A stretch of 64,000 nt of DNA from Cherax quadricarinatus (GCF_038502225.1 NC_091383.1:3485235-3549234), one strand, 5' to 3'. Shown: positions 10,694 to 22,136, numbered from the stretch's first letter. Numbers and translations are program-made. The notes: generated by a model from the letters alone, not told the origin.

Positions 10694-11253
10694 TATAATA
10701 ATAATACATATATAATAATGTACTACATATAATAATAGACGGCTTCAAAAGGCCATCACTAGATGGCAGTGTTTACCACAACAAAGAGGGAGCGGTTGTG
10801 GCTGCCTCCACCTGTTACATAATGATATATTTTATTCATTTTAGAGTATATATCATGTTTCTATGTTAGTTATATTATTTGTTATGTCATATCAGATGAA
10901 CTGTGATGGATAAATAAGCCGTATAGATGATATTAGCGAAGTTGTTCATGAAGCATTTTGCCCGGTGTCCAGACAAACTCTCGTCCACCACTGACATCGC
11001 CCATACCACTACATGAATGACATATTTTATTAATTTTAGAGTATATATCAGGTTTCTATGTTATTTATATTGTTTATTATGCCATATTAGATGATGCGAG
11101 ATAGATAAGTAAGCCGTAGAGTTGATATTAGTGAAATTATTGAAGTAGAGAATTCCACTGGAACGGATTAATTGCATTTCAATTAATTTAAATGAGGAAA
11201 ATTGACTGCAAACGAGCAAATCCAGTTGCGAGCAAGGTCATGGAATGGATTAA

Positions 11254-12322
11254 CCCTTTGACTGTTTACGCCGTATAAATACGTCTTACACGCCACTGTT
11301 TCTGACGTATATATACTCATAAATTCTAGAGGCTTCAAATCAAGCAGGAGAAACCTGGTAGGCCCACATGTGAGAGAATGGGTCTGTGTGGTCAGTGTGC
11401 ACCACATAAAAAAAATCCTGCAGCAAACAATGCATAATGAGAAAAAAAAAACTGACAATTTTTTTGGATTAAAACGCCGACTTTGAGGTGCATTATCATA
11501 TAGTATTTATCGTTGTATTCTCGTTTTCATGGTCTTAGGTGATAAAATGGAAAACATGTTACAGAAATAGAGATGATTTTCATTACTTTCACGATGAAAA
11601 CGACCTTGAAACTGAGCTCAAAGCAGCGGAAATGTTCAATTTTTACCAATGTTCAAGAGTAAGCACATCACACCACACGTCCAATACACGTCAACTAGGG
11701 AGTCTAATATTCTTTCACTAGTGCACTGATATTATTTATACCATTTTTAAAATAATGTAGTAGTCTGCATACCAGTAAATTTTGTATTTTTTTTGTGTGA
11801 ATAAAAAATCAAAATAGAAAGCAATAGTAATATAAGAGGGGCCTAGATATGTGACTAATGAACAGAGGATATGTTATTTTAGTGCCAAGAATGTCTACCT
11901 TGCTTATTCTGGACCCTATTTTGAAATTGGCATCTTTTTTGATTTGCGTAAAATTGGCCAAATTGCCAATTTCTGACCACTTTATTGGGTAGTTCAAATT
12001 GGTAAATAGATGGTTTCTTGTACTCAACTGATAGATAAAATGGAGTTCTAAAGAAATAGCTATGAGTTTGGTCAACTGGAACAACGGAATTGGCTAAAAA
12101 CAGGGCTTAAAGTCGGCAAAATCGCTGATACGTATATGTCGCCGAGACCGCTAACTTCGCGGGAGCGTAATTCCGTGAGTTTTCGACCAAATTTCGAACT
12201 TTTGGTTTCATTACCATCGGGAAAAGATTCTCTATCATTTCATAAGTAAAAATAATTTTTTTTTTTCAAAAATTTTGCGGCATAGAATGACAGTTTCAGA
12301 AAGGGGCTGCGACAGTCAAAGG
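11254..12322. mobile_element. piggyBac-like non-autonomous element (complete)
   Basis: Flanked by TTAA at 11250-11253 and 12323-12326. The left end CCCTTTGACTGT and reversed right end CCTTTGACTGT form short terminal repeats. It lies inside the Tigger-like element 8984-12349. The 1.07-kb interior has no transposase frame. Blocks of it recur at 23377-25953, 41740-42060, 42255-42530 and 44440-44780, which marks a large family. Confidence 0.7.
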
Positions 12323-13007
12323 TTAAACTCGCAAGTAGAGGTTCCACTGTACTATATAAAAAATGAAATTAAGACTACATATTTAATTATTACCTAGGTA
12401 GTAGGTTGGTAGAAAGCAACCACCCAGGGAGGTACTACAGGGAGGTACTACAGGGAGGTACTACCGTCCTGCCAAGTGAATGTAAAACGGAAACCTGTAA
12501 TTGTTTTACATGATGGTAGGATTGCTGGTGTCTTTTCTGTCTCATGAACATGCAAGATTTCAGGTACGTCTTGCTACTTCTACTTACACTTAGGTCACAC
12601 TACACATACATGTTATTTATTTTATTTATTTATTTTATGTCTTTGCAAACAGCACATTGAGATTTTGTATTTACAATAGTGGGTTGCAATGCAAAGACAG
12701 CCTCTATTATGCCTAGGCATTATGGCTGCCAACTTAACATTATTGGCTTACACTCTACTTAATACTAAGGAGTGTATCATAGTTGTACAGTCGGATAGTA
12801 ATTATTTCATAGGTGTAGAGTAGAATATTAATTATAAATGAATCAAAATTTTAATAATACAAAGATATATTTATATTCGAAAATGCTTTTTGTGAAAACA
12901 ATGATTCAATTATATTCCTGTCAACAATGGATAAAAGGTTCAATGTGATTGTTTCAGTTATGATGTGGGAGTACATAGGTGAGAAGTGTGTACTGAGTAT
13001 TTAGCAT

Positions 13008-14034
13008 TTAGTCTAGGGTGATTAAGTGGCTTTTGAGAAGAGTCTTAAATTGATTTTCAGACTGAGTTACTTTAATATCTTCTGGTAATGAATTCCATAT
13101 TTTGGGGCCCTTTATGTGCATAGAGTTTTTACACAGTGTGATATGGACACGAGGTATTTCAAAGAGATCTGTGTCTTGTGTTGTGGTCATGTGTCCTGTT
13201 TAAGTTGGTGAGGAAAAGTTTGAGTGGGGGGTTTATATTTGCGTGTATTGTTCTGTGTATGTAGTAGGCACATGAACAAGTATGGATGTTCTTAATGGTG
13301 AGCAGATTCAGACTTTTGAAAATTGGTGGAGTATGCTGGCGGGAGTGGGAATTTGTTATCATTCTTACTGCTGCCTTTTGCTGGGTTATTAGGGGTTTTA
13401 GGTGATTGGATGTTGTTGATCCCCATGCACAAATTCCATATGTAAGATAAGGGTATATGAGTGAATGGTACAGTGCCAGGAGAGCTGATTGTGGAAAATA
13501 GTACCTTATCTTTGATAGTATGCCTACAGTCTTGGAGATTTTCTTGGTGATTTGTTGTATGTGTGTCCGGAACTTAAGGCTACTGTCAAGGTGGATACCT
13601 AGGAATTTTCCCTCTGTGAGTCTTGTGACTGATGATCCATTTAGCGTTATGTTAATTGGATCATTTGCAGCTTTGTTTCCAAACTGAATGAAATAGGTTT
13701 TATCAGTGTTCAGGGTAAGTTTGTTAGTCATCATCCAGGCAGATATTTTCTGTAATTCAGCATTGACTGTGTTTGCTAGTATGACTGTGTTTGGGTGGGA
13801 AAAGACATATGTAGTGTCATCTGCAAATAATATGGGTTTGAGTAGCTGTGATGCATTCGGTAGATCATTGATGTAGATGAGAAAGAGGAGTGGTCCAAGG
13901 ACGCTTCCTTGTGGGACTCCTACTGTGATTGGTTGGGTGGAAGAGTTTGGATCATTTGCATACACATATTGAGTTATGTTACTAAGGTATGACTTTAGAT
14001 AGTTGAGGGAGTGGCCTCTGATACCATTGTGCAT
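13008..14034 (-). pseudogene. LINE reverse transcriptase palm and C-terminal domain
   Basis: Two overlapping frames (14034-13159 and 13190-13008). The first has motif B GVPQGSVLGPLLFLIYINDL, the catalytic box LFADDTTYV, the LTLNTDKTYFIQFG block and the C-terminal YPYLTYGICAWG. The second continues with IHRVHITLC and KGPKIWNSLP-like text, displaced by a frameshift near 13170. Motif A lies upstream, in the gap before 14144. The protein would be the polymerase of a non-LTR element; the shift and the gap make this copy inactive. Confidence 0.8.
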
Positions 14035-14143
14035 TAATTTAGAGTACAGCAGTTCATGGTCAACTGTATCGAAAGCTTTACATAAATCAATGAAAATGCT
14101 CAGGGGGACTTCTTTCTTTTCAAGTGCGGTATATATATTAGTT

Positions 14144-14584
14144 CTAGCATGTACATGATAGCATAATTTGTGCTTTTATTATTCCTGAATCCAGACTGAC
14201 AAGTTTAAATATGTTGTGTGAAACGAGGTAGGAATAGATCCGTCTATAAATTAATTTTTCAAAGATTTTAGAGAGCAGTGATAAGTTAGATATTGGTCTA
14301 TAGTTATTAAAATCAGGTTGGATCGGAGTGACCCTCGCTATTTTGAGGATTGTTGGGAAGGTAGATGATTCAATGGATTTGTTAAAGAGCGTTGCAATAA
14401 TTGGTGACAATACTTGAGAAGCTTTTTTGTACATAAAAGCAGGCAAGTTGTTTATGTCTCCTGCCTTGTTTTTAAGGATGTTTATGATGAGCGTAACTTC
14501 AATGGGGTTGGTTGGAGCTAGGAATAGCGTATTTGGGTAGGTACCTATGAGGTAGTCTGATGGACGGGTGTTTGTGCTTGGCAT
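14144..14584 (-). pseudogene. LINE reverse transcriptase finger region
   Basis: The 146-codon frame contains a NNLPAFMYKKASQVLSPII block, then FNNYRPISNLSLLSKIFEKL, the standard first RT blocks of non-LTR elements. It is in the right order just upstream, on the minus strand, of the palm at 13159-14034, and the frame breaks between them. Further upstream to 14790 the sequence still appears LINE-derived but has no clean frame. Confidence 0.75.
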
Positions 14585-14796
14585 TTTGTTTGCTAGATTT
14601 TTTCCTACAGTGGAGAAGAAAACATTAAGTCTGTTTGCTGTTTCGGTTGGAGTGAGTAGGGGTTAATCTGATTTTGTTAGTTTGATTGCTTTATTTTTGG
14701 ATAACTTTTTAGTTCCAAGAATTTCAGATAGAGTTTTCCAGGGTTTTTTCATATCACCTTTGATGTTGTAGATGAATGGTTCAGAGAACCGACATG

Positions 14797-14890
14797 TTGA
14801 TAAATTAGACACATGTGCAACTCTTGGGTATCTTTATTGAGGAAACGTTTCGCCACACAGTGGCTTCATCAGTCCATACGTAGGAGAAAC
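14797..14890 (+). repeat. Hairpin-bearing short repeat
   Basis: Contains GACACATGTGCAACTC, then GGTATCTTTATTGAGG, the palindrome GAAACGTTTC and the stem GCCAC-ACA-GTGGC followed by TTCATCAGTC. Compare 30690-30822, where both stem arms are changed together. There is no ORF. Confidence 0.65.
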
Positions 14891-14989
14891 TTGAAGAACA
14901 GGAGGAGAATGAGGTAATCAGTCCCTCAACCTGCACATCAAGTCCTAAAAACCATTCAATCCTATATAACATGCTCAATCATGCTTGCT

Positions 14990-15106
14990 GGAAGTTCAAG
15001 TCCCTCGTACACAAAACCTCCTTTACCCCATCCCTCCAGCCTTTCCTAGGCCGACCCCTACCCCGCCTTCCCTCCATTGCAGATTTATACACTCTCCAAT
15101 TCATTC
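14990..15106 (-). mobile_element. RTE-like LINE coding fragment
   Basis: Read on the minus strand, CGGGGTAGGGGTCGGCCTAG and the following CTTCCAGCAAGCATG match the GRGRPRKGW-to-LDFQQA region of the RTE-like family at 6637-7482. It ends exactly where the Tigger-like element begins, so that element landed in it. Confidence 0.6.
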
Positions 15107-15108
15107 TA

Positions 15109-17075
15109 CAGTGGAACCTCAAATATCAAACTTAATCTGTTCCAGGAGCTAGTTCTACATTTGAAAAGTCTGAAAATCGAAGCAATATTTCCCATAAGAA
15201 ATAATGGAAATACAATTAATGTTCCAAAAACCCAAAAATATTCACAAAAAAATACATTTTATTGAGATTAATTACAGTTTTACATACACACAACAAATAC
15301 TATAGTCTTCAATTATGTATATAAATATAAAATAACATATTTACTTACCTTTATTGAAGATTGGTGATGGCATCTGGAAGACAGGGAGGAGGAGAGAGGG
15401 AGTTCGGGTTAGTGTTTGGAAGGAAAATCCCCCTCCATGAGGACTTCAGGCAAAGTCCTCTCTGGGGTTACTTCCCTTCTCTGTCTTTTAATGCCACTAG
15501 GACCAGCTTGAGAGTCACTGGACATCTGTCTCACAAAATAACTGTCCACAGTCCTCTGTTTCTGGTGCCTCTTTAACATTTCCCTAAAATGGGACATGGT
15601 TTTGTCACTGAACTTGTTGCAAAGATGGCTTGTTTCAGTTTGCTCAGGGTGGTACTTCTCCACAAACATTTGGACATCATTCCACTTGGCGCAAATCTCC
15701 TTAATATTTGAAGAAGGCACCTCATCCACTCCCTCTTCCTCCTCCTCTGAAGCAAGTTCCTCAGCTGTGGTCTGATACTGCTCCAGATGAAGCTCTTGCA
15801 GCTCTTCAGTGGTTAGCTCTTCCCTGTGGTCCTCCACCAACTCTTCCACATCCTCACCACTCACCTCCAGCCCCAGGGACTTCCCCAATGCCACAATAGA
15901 GTCCACAGCAGGCAGAGGGTCAGCTGGGTCAGGGTCAGGGTCAGTCTCAAACCATTCAAAATCCCTCTTTTGGACACAATCTGGCCACAACTGTCTCCAA
16001 GCAGAGTTCAAAGTCCTGGAAGTCACTCCCTCCCAAGCCTTACCTATAAGGCTTATGGAGCTGTAGATGTTGAAGTGATTCCTCCAGAACTCTCTTAGCG
16101 TCAACTGAGTGTCTGAGGTCACTTCAAAGCACTTTTCAAACACTGCTTTTGTGTAGAGTTTTTTGAAGTTAGAAATGTCCTGCTGGTCCATGGGCTGGAG
16201 GAGAGGAGTGGTGTTAGGAGGCAAGATCTTCACTTTTATAAAACTGAAGTCCCTAGACAAGAGGTCTAATAAGTTTGGAGGATGAGCAGGAGCATTATCC
16301 ATTAACAGGAGGCACTTGAGTGGCAATTTCTTTTCCATGAGGTATTTTTCACACTGGGGCCAAACACTTCATGGACCCATTCTTTGAAAATTTGTCTTGT
16401 GACCCATGCCTTATGATTAGCTTTCCACAAGACACATAACTTGTTCTTAAAAACATTGTTTTTCTTAAGCACTCTGGGATTTTCTGAATGATACACAAGT
16501 AAAGGCTTCACTTTAAAATCCGCACTAGCATTACCACACAACAAAAGAATAAGCCTGTCTTTCATAGGCTTGTGTCCTGGCAGTGCCTTTTCCTCCTGGG
16601 TAATGTAGGTCCTCTTTGGCATTTTCTTCCAAAACAGACCTGTTTCCTCACAACTGAACACTTGTTGGGTTTGAATTTTTCAGTGTCTATGTACCCCTTA
16701 AACTCCTGTAGAAACTTCTCAGCTGCCCGTTTGTCTGAACTGGCTGCCTCACCATGTCTTACAACATTGTGTATGCCACTACTCTTCTTAAATCTGTCAA
16801 ACCAGCCTCTGCTGGCCTTAAATTTACTATCAGCACTGGTTCCAGGAGTTTTCTGTACCAGATCGGCATGCAACTTATTTGCCTTTTCGCAAATAATCGT
16901 CTCTGAAACACTATCACCCGCCATCTCTTTATCCTTGATCCACACCAGGAACAACTTCTCAACCTCTTCAACTATTTATGGCCTTTTTTTGGTTAGCATA
17001 TTAACACCTTTCGCAACATCAGCTTCCTTGATTTGTTCTTTCTTTGACAGGACAGAACCGATGGGCGACTTGTTT
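15109..17075 (-). mobile_element. Tigger-like transposon, transposase broken, 5' end lost
   Basis: The 3' terminal repeat CAGTGGAACCTCAAATATC begins after TA at 15107-15108. The element contains a nearly full-length but frameshifted transposase on the minus strand. Near 17075 similarity to other transposases stops, and an A/G-rich imperfect GGGAGGGACACACACA repeat (17095-17230) follows; the other terminal repeat was not found. Confidence 0.7.
15409..17060 (-). pseudogene. Tigger/pogo transposase pseudogene
   Basis: Minus-strand frames 16954-16562, 16661-16302 and 16338-15409 read in order through the CENP-B-type helix-turn-helix (FKASRGWFDRFKKSSGIHNV), the first DDE block (FSCEETGLFWKK), the GHKPMKDRL and PLLVYHSE blocks, LLLMDNAPAHPP, LPPNTTPLLQPMDQQ, and a long acidic C-terminus ending in LMEGDFPSKH. 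The first catalytic Asp of the intact relative at 26249-28039 is Glu here, and at least two frame changes separate the pieces. The psq-type N-terminus is damaged. The protein would bind its own terminal repeats and cut and join DNA; this copy cannot. Confidence 0.85.
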
Positions 17076-17267
17076 TTCCCTTAGAGCCTGGCAAGCTCAG
17101 CAAGAGGGGAGGGACATACACAAGCAGAGAGGGGGGTGGGACACCCACAGGCAAAGAGGGAAGGGAGGGAGGAACACACACATACAGACAGAGAAGGGGA
17201 GGGAGGGAGGGACACACACAGGCAGAGTGTATGTTATTTTTTAATTTCACACACTTTGGCAAATTTA

Positions 17268-17577
17268 CATGGCTCTGGTGCCCTGGTGGTTAACGCTCTC
17301 GCTTCACACGGCGAGGGCCTGGGTTCAATTCCCAGCCAGAGTAGAAACATTGGGCATGTTTCTTTCCACCTGTTGTCTATGTTCCCCATCAGTAAAATGG
17401 GTACCTGGGTGTTAGTCGACTGGTGTGGGTCGCATCCTGGGACACTGACCTAATTTGCCCGAGATGCTCAGCATAACAAGTGGCTTTCTATGTAGTAGTA
17501 TGTCATTGTTGTCAGCTAGGATTGTATACCATGTACATGTACTTGTAGTAAATAAAGATTATTATTATTATTATTAT
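17268..17577 (+). mobile_element. tRNA-Val-derived SINE
   Basis: The head (17271-17344) has tRNA shape: the arms CTCTGG/CCAGAG close it, CTCGC/GCGAG flank an anticodon-like loop with CAC (Val), and GGTTCAATTCC is a good B box. The A box is around CCCTGGTGGTTAACGC. The body contains CACCTGTTGTCTATGTTCCC and GTGTGGGTCGCATCCTGGGA, and the tail is AATAAAG(ATT)n. It would be transcribed by RNA polymerase III and moved by a partner LINE (family knowledge). Fragments occur at 41582-41650, 42808-42870 and 44885-45497. Confidence 0.8.
17271..17344 (+). promoter_or_regulatory. RNA polymerase III internal promoter of the SINE (A and B boxes)
   Basis: The A-box-like CCCTGGTGGTTAACG and the B box GGGTTCAATTCCC are spaced as in a tRNA. 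This is inference from the tRNA-like head; no transcription evidence exists in sequence alone. Confidence 0.55.
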
Positions 17578-17740
17578 CTTCAAGACCCAATAAACTGGTA
17601 CTCAAATGGCCAGCACATGACTTGAAGTCATTCACATTTACTTTAAATGTCCTAAACCTATCCAACAGATATTCAACAAAGGACACGTGTTCATCCCACG
17701 TATGAACAACTACAATTATAACAGCCAGGTAACCTTTCAT
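17516..17740 (-). pseudogene. Possible Gypsy reverse transcriptase remnant
   Basis: On the minus strand VVHTWDEHVSFVEYLLDRFR is followed by FKVNVNDFKSCAG. This resembles the Gypsy RT segment in which a TWEEHL box is followed by VFERL and LKVNLKKC. It lies on the same strand as, and downstream of, the gag remnant at 21039-21430. Part of the open frame is SINE tail (17516-17577) and does not belong. A diverged copy of the same segment is near 18480-18620. The match is weak. Confidence 0.35.
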
Positions 17741-17828
17741 AAATATTTCTAAGACATCAATCTGCTTCGCTTTAACAATTAAACAATAATATATACCAGG
17801 TACTTTTCCTCAGGTTTCCTATTATAGT

Positions 17829-18240
17829 TTCCACTTGCTGCCTCAGGTTTGCACTCACTGCCTCAGGTTTGCACTCACTGCCTCAGGTTTGCACTCACTG
17901 CCTCAGGTTTGCACTCACTGCCTCAGGTTTGCACTCACTGCCTCAGGTTTGCACTCACTGCCTCAGGTTTGCACTCACTGCCTCAGGTTTGCACTCACTG
18001 CCTCAGGTTTGCACTCACTGCCTCAGGTTTGCACTCACTGCCTCAGGTTTGCACTCACTGCCTCAGGTTTGCACTCACTGCCTCAGGTTTGCACTCACTG
18101 CCTCAGGTTTGCACTCACTGCCTCAGGTTTGCACTCATTGCCTCAGGTTTGCACTCACTGCCTCAGGTTTGCACTCACTGCCTCAGGTTTGCACTCACTG
18201 CCTCAGGTTTGCACTCACTGCCTCTAGTTTGCACTCACTG
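17829..18240. repeat. 20-bp minisatellite, about 20 units
   Basis: CCTCAGGTTTGCACTCACTG repeated with only a few single-base changes (CACTCATTG near 18136, CTCTAGTTTG near 18221). On the minus strand each unit holds GCAGTGAGTGC, which contains the splice-donor-like GTGAGT. The long frames in this stretch are artefacts of a stop-free unit. The period is not a multiple of three, so three units form a repeating 20-residue pattern. Confidence 0.95.
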
Positions 18241-18622
18241 CTTCTGGCTACGTCTTCTTGGCTAAGGCTCCTCAGACTCCAAAATCACATTCATCAACCT
18301 GTAAGACAGAAACAAATGCATTTCAAAAATCTAAGAAACAAATTATTGCCAGCACCAAATAAGTGATATTTAACACTTAAAAGCCTCTTCAAATCCACAA
18401 TCTTTACCGCAACTTGTAATCAAGAGCAAATGAATAATACTCAAAACTAAAACTTTGGCAAATTTACTTGCCACTGCCTACATCATGACCCAACAAAGTT
18501 ATACTAAAATGGCTAACAGATGACTTCTAGTTATTTACATTTACTTTAAATGTCCTAAATCTCTCCAAGAGATATTCAAAATGGGATGCAGGTTTATCTC
18601 ACATATTACAAACTAACTTAAG
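18240..18622. other. Non-repetitive AT-rich stretch with an old duplicate
   Basis: 18465-18620 is a diverged copy of 17585-17740 (shared words TTTACTTTAAATGTCCTAAA and GATATTCAA). The minus-strand sequence at 18300-18322 resembles a strong acceptor (TTTGTTTCTGTCTTACAG), but the frame behind it closes quickly. Confidence 0.5.
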
Positions 18623-18712
18623 TTATAACAACCAGGTAAGTTATAACAACCAGGTAAGTTATAACAACCAGGTAAGTTATAACAACCAGGTAAGTTATAA
18701 CAACCAGGTAAG
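18622..18712. repeat. 18-bp tandem repeat, five units
   Basis: TAAGTTATAACAACCAGG repeated five times. Its seed, TATAACAGCCAGGTAA, is found once at 17716-17732 in the older duplicate, which shows where the array started. Confidence 0.9.
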
Positions 18713-18779
18713 CTCTAAAATCCTACAAAGATAGAAATCAACAATACTTAGTAACTTTAAAGAGATCTACTTTACAAGC

Positions 18780-20240
18780 AAAAAGGCACAGAAACAGAAA
18801 TGTCTGCTGTGACCCTGGATAAGGAAGGCGTTATTATGGACTTTCCATATGATTTACCAGGCCCTGGCCAGAATTCCATGTAAAATAAGCTGTCTAGCCT
18901 TAGATAAAATCCTCCATGGTAAGGAGAAGAAGTTTGTGTTCTTGCAGTGGGCTCAGAACTGCATCTACAATTTAATGCAATGATGCCAAAACACAGCATG
19001 CTCCAAGAGAACCATCATCCCCAGACAACTACATAAACTTTAATATCCAGTGTAATCCTGAAGTTTAATGCTTCAATGTGGCACATTTCTATGGCTTAAG
19101 GGAGATTTGACTACACAAAAATATGCATACCATATAGTTCTTTCCTCTAGTTGACTTTTGTTGGGGCAGTGGCCTTCATGTGATTCAGTGAAGATTGCTG
19201 CGGTCATTTTCTTGTCTTTTCATCATTGCTGGTTTTCAGGAAGGATTTGTTTTCCAATTCATAGGTCCATCAATGATCTATGATGATCTCTGCCCCTACA
19301 ATGTTCCTGGGAAGAAAAAAAAAAGGTTAAGAGACTGCACACACAAGAAGCGGTTGGCCACAAATATGTTACCAGCAAGTCTAAACTCCCTTCATACCAG
19401 TTATGACCAAAATGATCTTTGAAAAAGAACAAGAACCACACGTACTACCCCTGGGAAATCCAGGTACAGAACCTCTGAAGAAGCCTGTTTAGGTTCTTTA
19501 TAATGTGGGTGGCATAACCCACCACCATTAAATATGCTTATTGCACCTCAAATCACAACCACATCACTTTGCAGATTTGCAACACAATACTGTAGGAAGG
19601 TTTGTAGAGACAATACAGCTCAAATCTCAGGTTCAAATACCATGTTACCCCTCTCCCTATATATAAAGAGTACAAGAGTTGCCTTTTGCCTAGCTCACTT
19701 GCTTATAGCATGGTAAACTAGATAAAAATTAATGAGCTAATGACAGCAGCAATTAAATGGACAAGATTTACAGATGATGCAAAAAAAATAATTTGCCGCA
19801 AGACACAGATGGAACCGCCTTGGACCAGATTTGTTGCTTCACAAGGGTCCCACACACCATCACAACTCTGGTGGGCTTCCTTCTCATTGACTTTGTTCAA
19901 CCAAGGAGCTGTCATGTGAGTCCTTGTGGAACTCTTCAATGACCGAAGGACAGACGCTCCATTGTGCCCCTTAACATAAACGTCTGCTGCTAACCCAGAA
20001 AAGGAAGGCCTGAGCAGGGACTTTCACTAGATTTATGAGGCCATGTCCAGAATTCCTTGTAAAATAAACTGTCTAGCTTTGGATAAAATTCCTCCAAGGT
20101 AAGGTTAACATAGAAGAACAGGTGTCTGTTCCTGCAATGGGTTTAGAACTGCATCTACTGATGCCAAAAAACAGCATCTTTCATGAGAACCATTATCCCT
20201 CAGACAACTACATACACTTAAATAACCAGTGTAATTCTTG
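18780..20240. repeat. Diverged direct duplication inside an unassigned region
   Basis: 18790-19070 and 19975-20240 share ordered words: CAGAATTCC with GTAAAATAA, CTGTCTAGC, ATAAAAT with CCTCCA, AACTGCATCTAC, AACAGCAT, GAACCAT and CAGACAACTACATA. The copies are about 1.18 kb apart. I see no gene in 18712-20400; a frame near 20105-20371 is closed and unrecognised. Confidence 0.55.
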
Positions 20241-20639
20241 GTTTTAACAAAATTGTTATGCATCTGCTGTAGCCTGGTTCCTAAGCATCTTTCTGCAATA
20301 TGGCTGTAGGTGGCCCTGTTTATTGTGATATGTACAGTAATAAGGTTTAAAAGCCCCAGCCCACTAGGCATAGGCTGGGGCCCTTGACCCTGGGGAACTG
20401 GGCTCTTCCTACCTGTTCCCTGTAGTCCTGGATTTATGACGGCTGACGTAAAACTTTCCTGGGCATGTACGTACTGGAGAATTAGGCTTATTAAAACTCT
20501 GGTGGTTATTAGGCTGGAAAATGTGAATTAAACTTCTGAAATTTATTCCTGATGGGTGGAGAAAACTTACCATTATTAATAGGTTCTGGGTGGTAACTAC
20601 TACCAAGTTTTTAGTTAGCTAAAAATCTATCACCCAGCT

Positions 20640-21430
20640 CTAAAGCATAATTAAAATCATCAAGATTCTTCTCAAGATATGCCTTAAGGTCGGGAGGAAC
20701 ATTTCTCAGAAAGATCCTCTACAAAATTAGGGAAAGTACACCTTCATAATAGTCTACCACACCTTTTGAGTGATACCATCTGTTCAGAAGTGAAATCTTC
20801 TAACCCCACCCGTGGTATGGTTTGTTTGCAATAGTCATTACAATTTTGTGAGACATCTTCTCCATACTGTATTCCACCACAGACTAGCCTGCCTGAAACT
20901 TTAGTCCTCTAAACTTCTGCCAGTACCTTTCTGGCAACATCTGATAAACAAGTAAAACTACCTCCTTCAGTTTATTACAATCAGAAAAGTCCCATTCATC
21001 TAGAGAACTGTTTGTAACCCTTTACCAATTAACTGAGTTCATACCAATGTCGCCCTTTCCTTGTCAGGCCAATCTTGGGATCTGGCCATCCTTTCGAACA
21101 GGAAAAACTGGTCTGGGTCCTTCTCTAAGAATTTGGGCACAAATTTTATGGCTTTGTCCAAATTAAATGCCTCTATCTTATTTATCATGGCTTGTTGAGA
21201 AGCAAACTGCCTCTCCTTGTCTCTTTCTTGAGCCCTAAACATTTCTACCTCTTTTTGTTCCTTGACCGCTCTTTTTCTTCCCCAATTAAGACTAATTTCA
21301 ACTTAGAGGTTCTGCTTCATTATTCATGTTACTAGTAGTGGGATTTGATTTGTTACTAGCAGTGGGATTTGATTCAGGGTCTTCTACAAGATCTCTGTCA
21401 GCACTAGACTCTCCAAAGGTGACAAACATT
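20640..21430 (-). pseudogene. Gypsy gag remnant
   Basis: The best piece (21242-21039) reads IKFVPKFLEKDPDQFFLFER and then a QDWPDKERATL block, matching the start of a Gypsy-type gag capsid region in which VPKFNEKDVDKYF is followed by a WPKE block. Upstream on the minus strand (near 21430-21300) is a Ser/Asn-rich linker FVTFGESSADRDLVEDPES, where a TCAAATCCCACT element is duplicated. Downstream to 20640 the frame is decayed. Gag would form the particle around the element RNA. This copy has many stops and is not functional. Confidence 0.65.
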
Positions 21431-21559
21431 TTGTATATTACTAGCACAAAACACTTGCTATCTACAGCAAAAATTAGAAATATAAAATAATAAACCACAC
21501 AGCATAGCACATACACACCCCTACCACTAACTATTTTTAGTGTAAAGCCCAAACAGCTC

Positions 21560-22136
21560 CCTCCACTGCATTGACCACTGCCCCCCCCTCCCAGTGAACC
21601 CCAGCCCCGGCATACATATCATTGACCACTGCCCCCCCCCTCCCAGTGAACCCCAGCCCCGGCATACATATCATTGACCACTGCCCCCCCCTCCCAGTGA
21701 ACCCCAGCCCTGGCATACATATCATTGACCACTGCCCCCCCCCTCCCAGTGAACCCCAGCCCTGGCATACATATCATTGACCACTGCCCCCCCCCTCCCA
21801 GTGAACCCCAGCCCTGGCATACATATCATTGACCACTGCCCCCCCCCTCCCAGTGAACCCCAGCCCTGGCATACATATCATTGACCACTGCCCCCCCCTC
21901 CCAGTGAACCCCAGCCCTGGCATACATATCATTGACCACTGCCCCCCCCCTCCCAGTGAACCCCAGCCCTGGCATACATATCATTGACCACTGCCCCCCC
22001 CTCCCAGTGAACCCCAGCCCTGGCATACATATCATTGACCACTGCCCCCCCCTCCCAGTGAACCCCAGCCCTGGCATACATATCATTGACCACTGCCCCC
22101 CCCTCCCAGTGAACCCCAGCCCCGGCATACATATCA
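21560..22136. repeat. 51- to 52-bp minisatellite with a C homopolymer, 11 units
   Basis: Unit: CATACATATCATTGACCACTG, then a run of seven to nine C, then TCCCAGTGAACCCCAGCCC. Units differ mainly in the length of the C run, as expected from slippage, and in CCCCGG against CCCTGG. 22140-22850 is AT-rich and holds only a short fragment of the GAAGCGCTAAAC repeat near 22395-22437. Confidence 0.93.

Larger units (their letters stand above)
8984..12349. mobile_element. Tigger/pogo-like non-autonomous element, split by two nested insertions
   Basis: The left end reads CAGTGGAACCTCTAGTTGCG and the reversed right end CAGTGGAACCTCTACTTGCG, one mismatch, and TA flanks both sides (8982-8983, 12350-12351). 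Subterminal sequence is rich in GCGAG words at both ends. No transposase of its own is visible. Inside lie a second Tigger derivative (9719-10693) and a piggyBac-like element (11254-12322), so this is the oldest of the three. TA duplication and CAGTGGA ends are Tigger features (family knowledge). Confidence 0.75.
12605..14795 (-). mobile_element. Second LINE family (Rex1/CR1-like), 5'-truncated
   Basis: The minus-strand element runs from a truncation near 14795, where the hairpin-bearing repeat begins, through the reverse transcriptase to a 3' end marked by (ATAAA)n near 12610-12640. Coding pieces are given separately. A second fragment of the family is at 22850-23376 and a probable endonuclease part at 28400-29067. 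12352-12600 is unassigned. Confidence 0.7.

Noticed and set aside
17271..17344. A functional tRNA-Val gene
   Set aside because: The arms pair imperfectly, the sequence runs on into a SINE body with an ATT tail, and fragments of the same body occur elsewhere.
19259..19441. A minus-strand exon near TTTTTTTCTTCCCAG at 19302-19320
   Set aside because: The acceptor-like sequence is good, but all frames behind it close within a few tens of bases and no donor fits.
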